The notes under the pieces: model-generated
The model's input: the letters and a program-made list of their open reading frames with translations, nothing else
What the model was told of the DNA's origin: nothing
The model's database searches: none
In this document: positions 63,851 to 64,000 of the stretch, piece after piece
Position numbering within the stretch: the first letter of the stretch is position 1
How the letters are laid out: each line of letters starts with the position of its first letter
Assembly (NCBI GenBank): GCA_024734495.1
Contig: JALMQS010000816.1
Span: 7,403,171 to 7,467,170 of the forward strand
DNA length: 64,000 bases
Reading direction: 5' to 3'
Origin: Forficula auricularia
Lineage: Eukaryota > Arthropoda > Insecta > Dermaptera > Forficulidae
Program-made: the position numbers and the translations under genes

Positions 63851-64000
63851 TCTTCTTAATAGTGCTGAGTTTGTTTAGTTGTTTTACACAGATATACGGG
63901 ACCTAATTTTTAACGCCGGTTCCGAAGGGCTAGTTTGGAGAGGTTTACAAGGCAATTATCCTCTTGGTAGGTTGCCATTGCTTTCCAAGAGGAGGCAACT
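63851..64000. other. Window end, nothing recognised
   Basis: Short terminal stretch without a recognised feature. Confidence 0.4.

Overview
The window looks like euchromatic or intergenic DNA of an arthropod, most likely an insect. It is strongly AT-rich, holds no bacterial-style operons, and is made mostly of transposable-element (TE) debris typical of insect genomes: a BEL/Pao LTR retrotransposon, 3' ends of non-LTR retrotransposons (LINEs), hAT-like and TA-target MITEs, Helitron-like elements, tRNA-derived SINEs, and short inverted-repeat elements carrying hammerhead-ribozyme motifs. One 100-base assembly gap lies at 16470-16569. No complete, recognisable host gene is present. All calls are from reading the sequence by eye; no database or folding program was run.

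Layout. 0-8 kb: a foldback element with two hammerhead motifs (302-736), an unclear GC-rich retroelement-like remnant (2700-2995), a second hammerhead foldback (3298-3585), a pogo-like inverted-repeat element (3781-4434), a 98-bp tandem array (5470-5790) and a 726-bp element with about 225-bp inverted arms (7097-7822). 8-16 kb: a minisatellite, a hAT-like element with a perfect 8-bp target duplication and a nested SINE (9284-10230), a LINE 3' end (10850-11396), a hAT-like MITE (12862-13072) and a Helitron inserted in one arm of a large inverted repeat (13210-14488). 16-29 kb: the gap, several palindromic MITEs, SINE copies and a second Helitron (22571-23299). 29-34 kb: a decayed LINE, a TA-target MITE, a candidate two-exon small gene (30065-30615), another hammerhead foldback (30857-31395) and a candidate coding exon on the minus strand (33043-33153). 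34-51 kb: a hAT transposase pseudogene (35590-36036), LINE pseudogenes, four more hammerhead foldbacks, a tRNA-like locus with an expanded D-loop (43190-43284) and a GC-rich island that could be the 5' end of a host gene (48140-48573). 51-58 kb: a 6.5-kb BEL/Pao element with both LTRs and a perfect 5-bp target duplication, but with most of pol deleted. 58-64 kb: apparently single-copy DNA, an old inverted-repeat element with a nested hAT-like MITE, a Helitron and a decayed hammerhead foldback.

The most interesting pattern is a set of at least seven short insertions (eight including one badly decayed copy). Each is a near-perfect inverted repeat plus, usually, one unpaired tail, and six have 12-16 bp target duplications. 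Their arms carry type I hammerhead ribozyme motifs, usually one per strand pointing outward. Four subfamilies differ in stem II and stem III sequence yet keep the CTGANGA and GAAA cores and matching helix I arms. They resemble the hammerhead-bearing terminal repeats of Penelope-like elements or retrozymes, but no Penelope reverse transcriptase is visible here.
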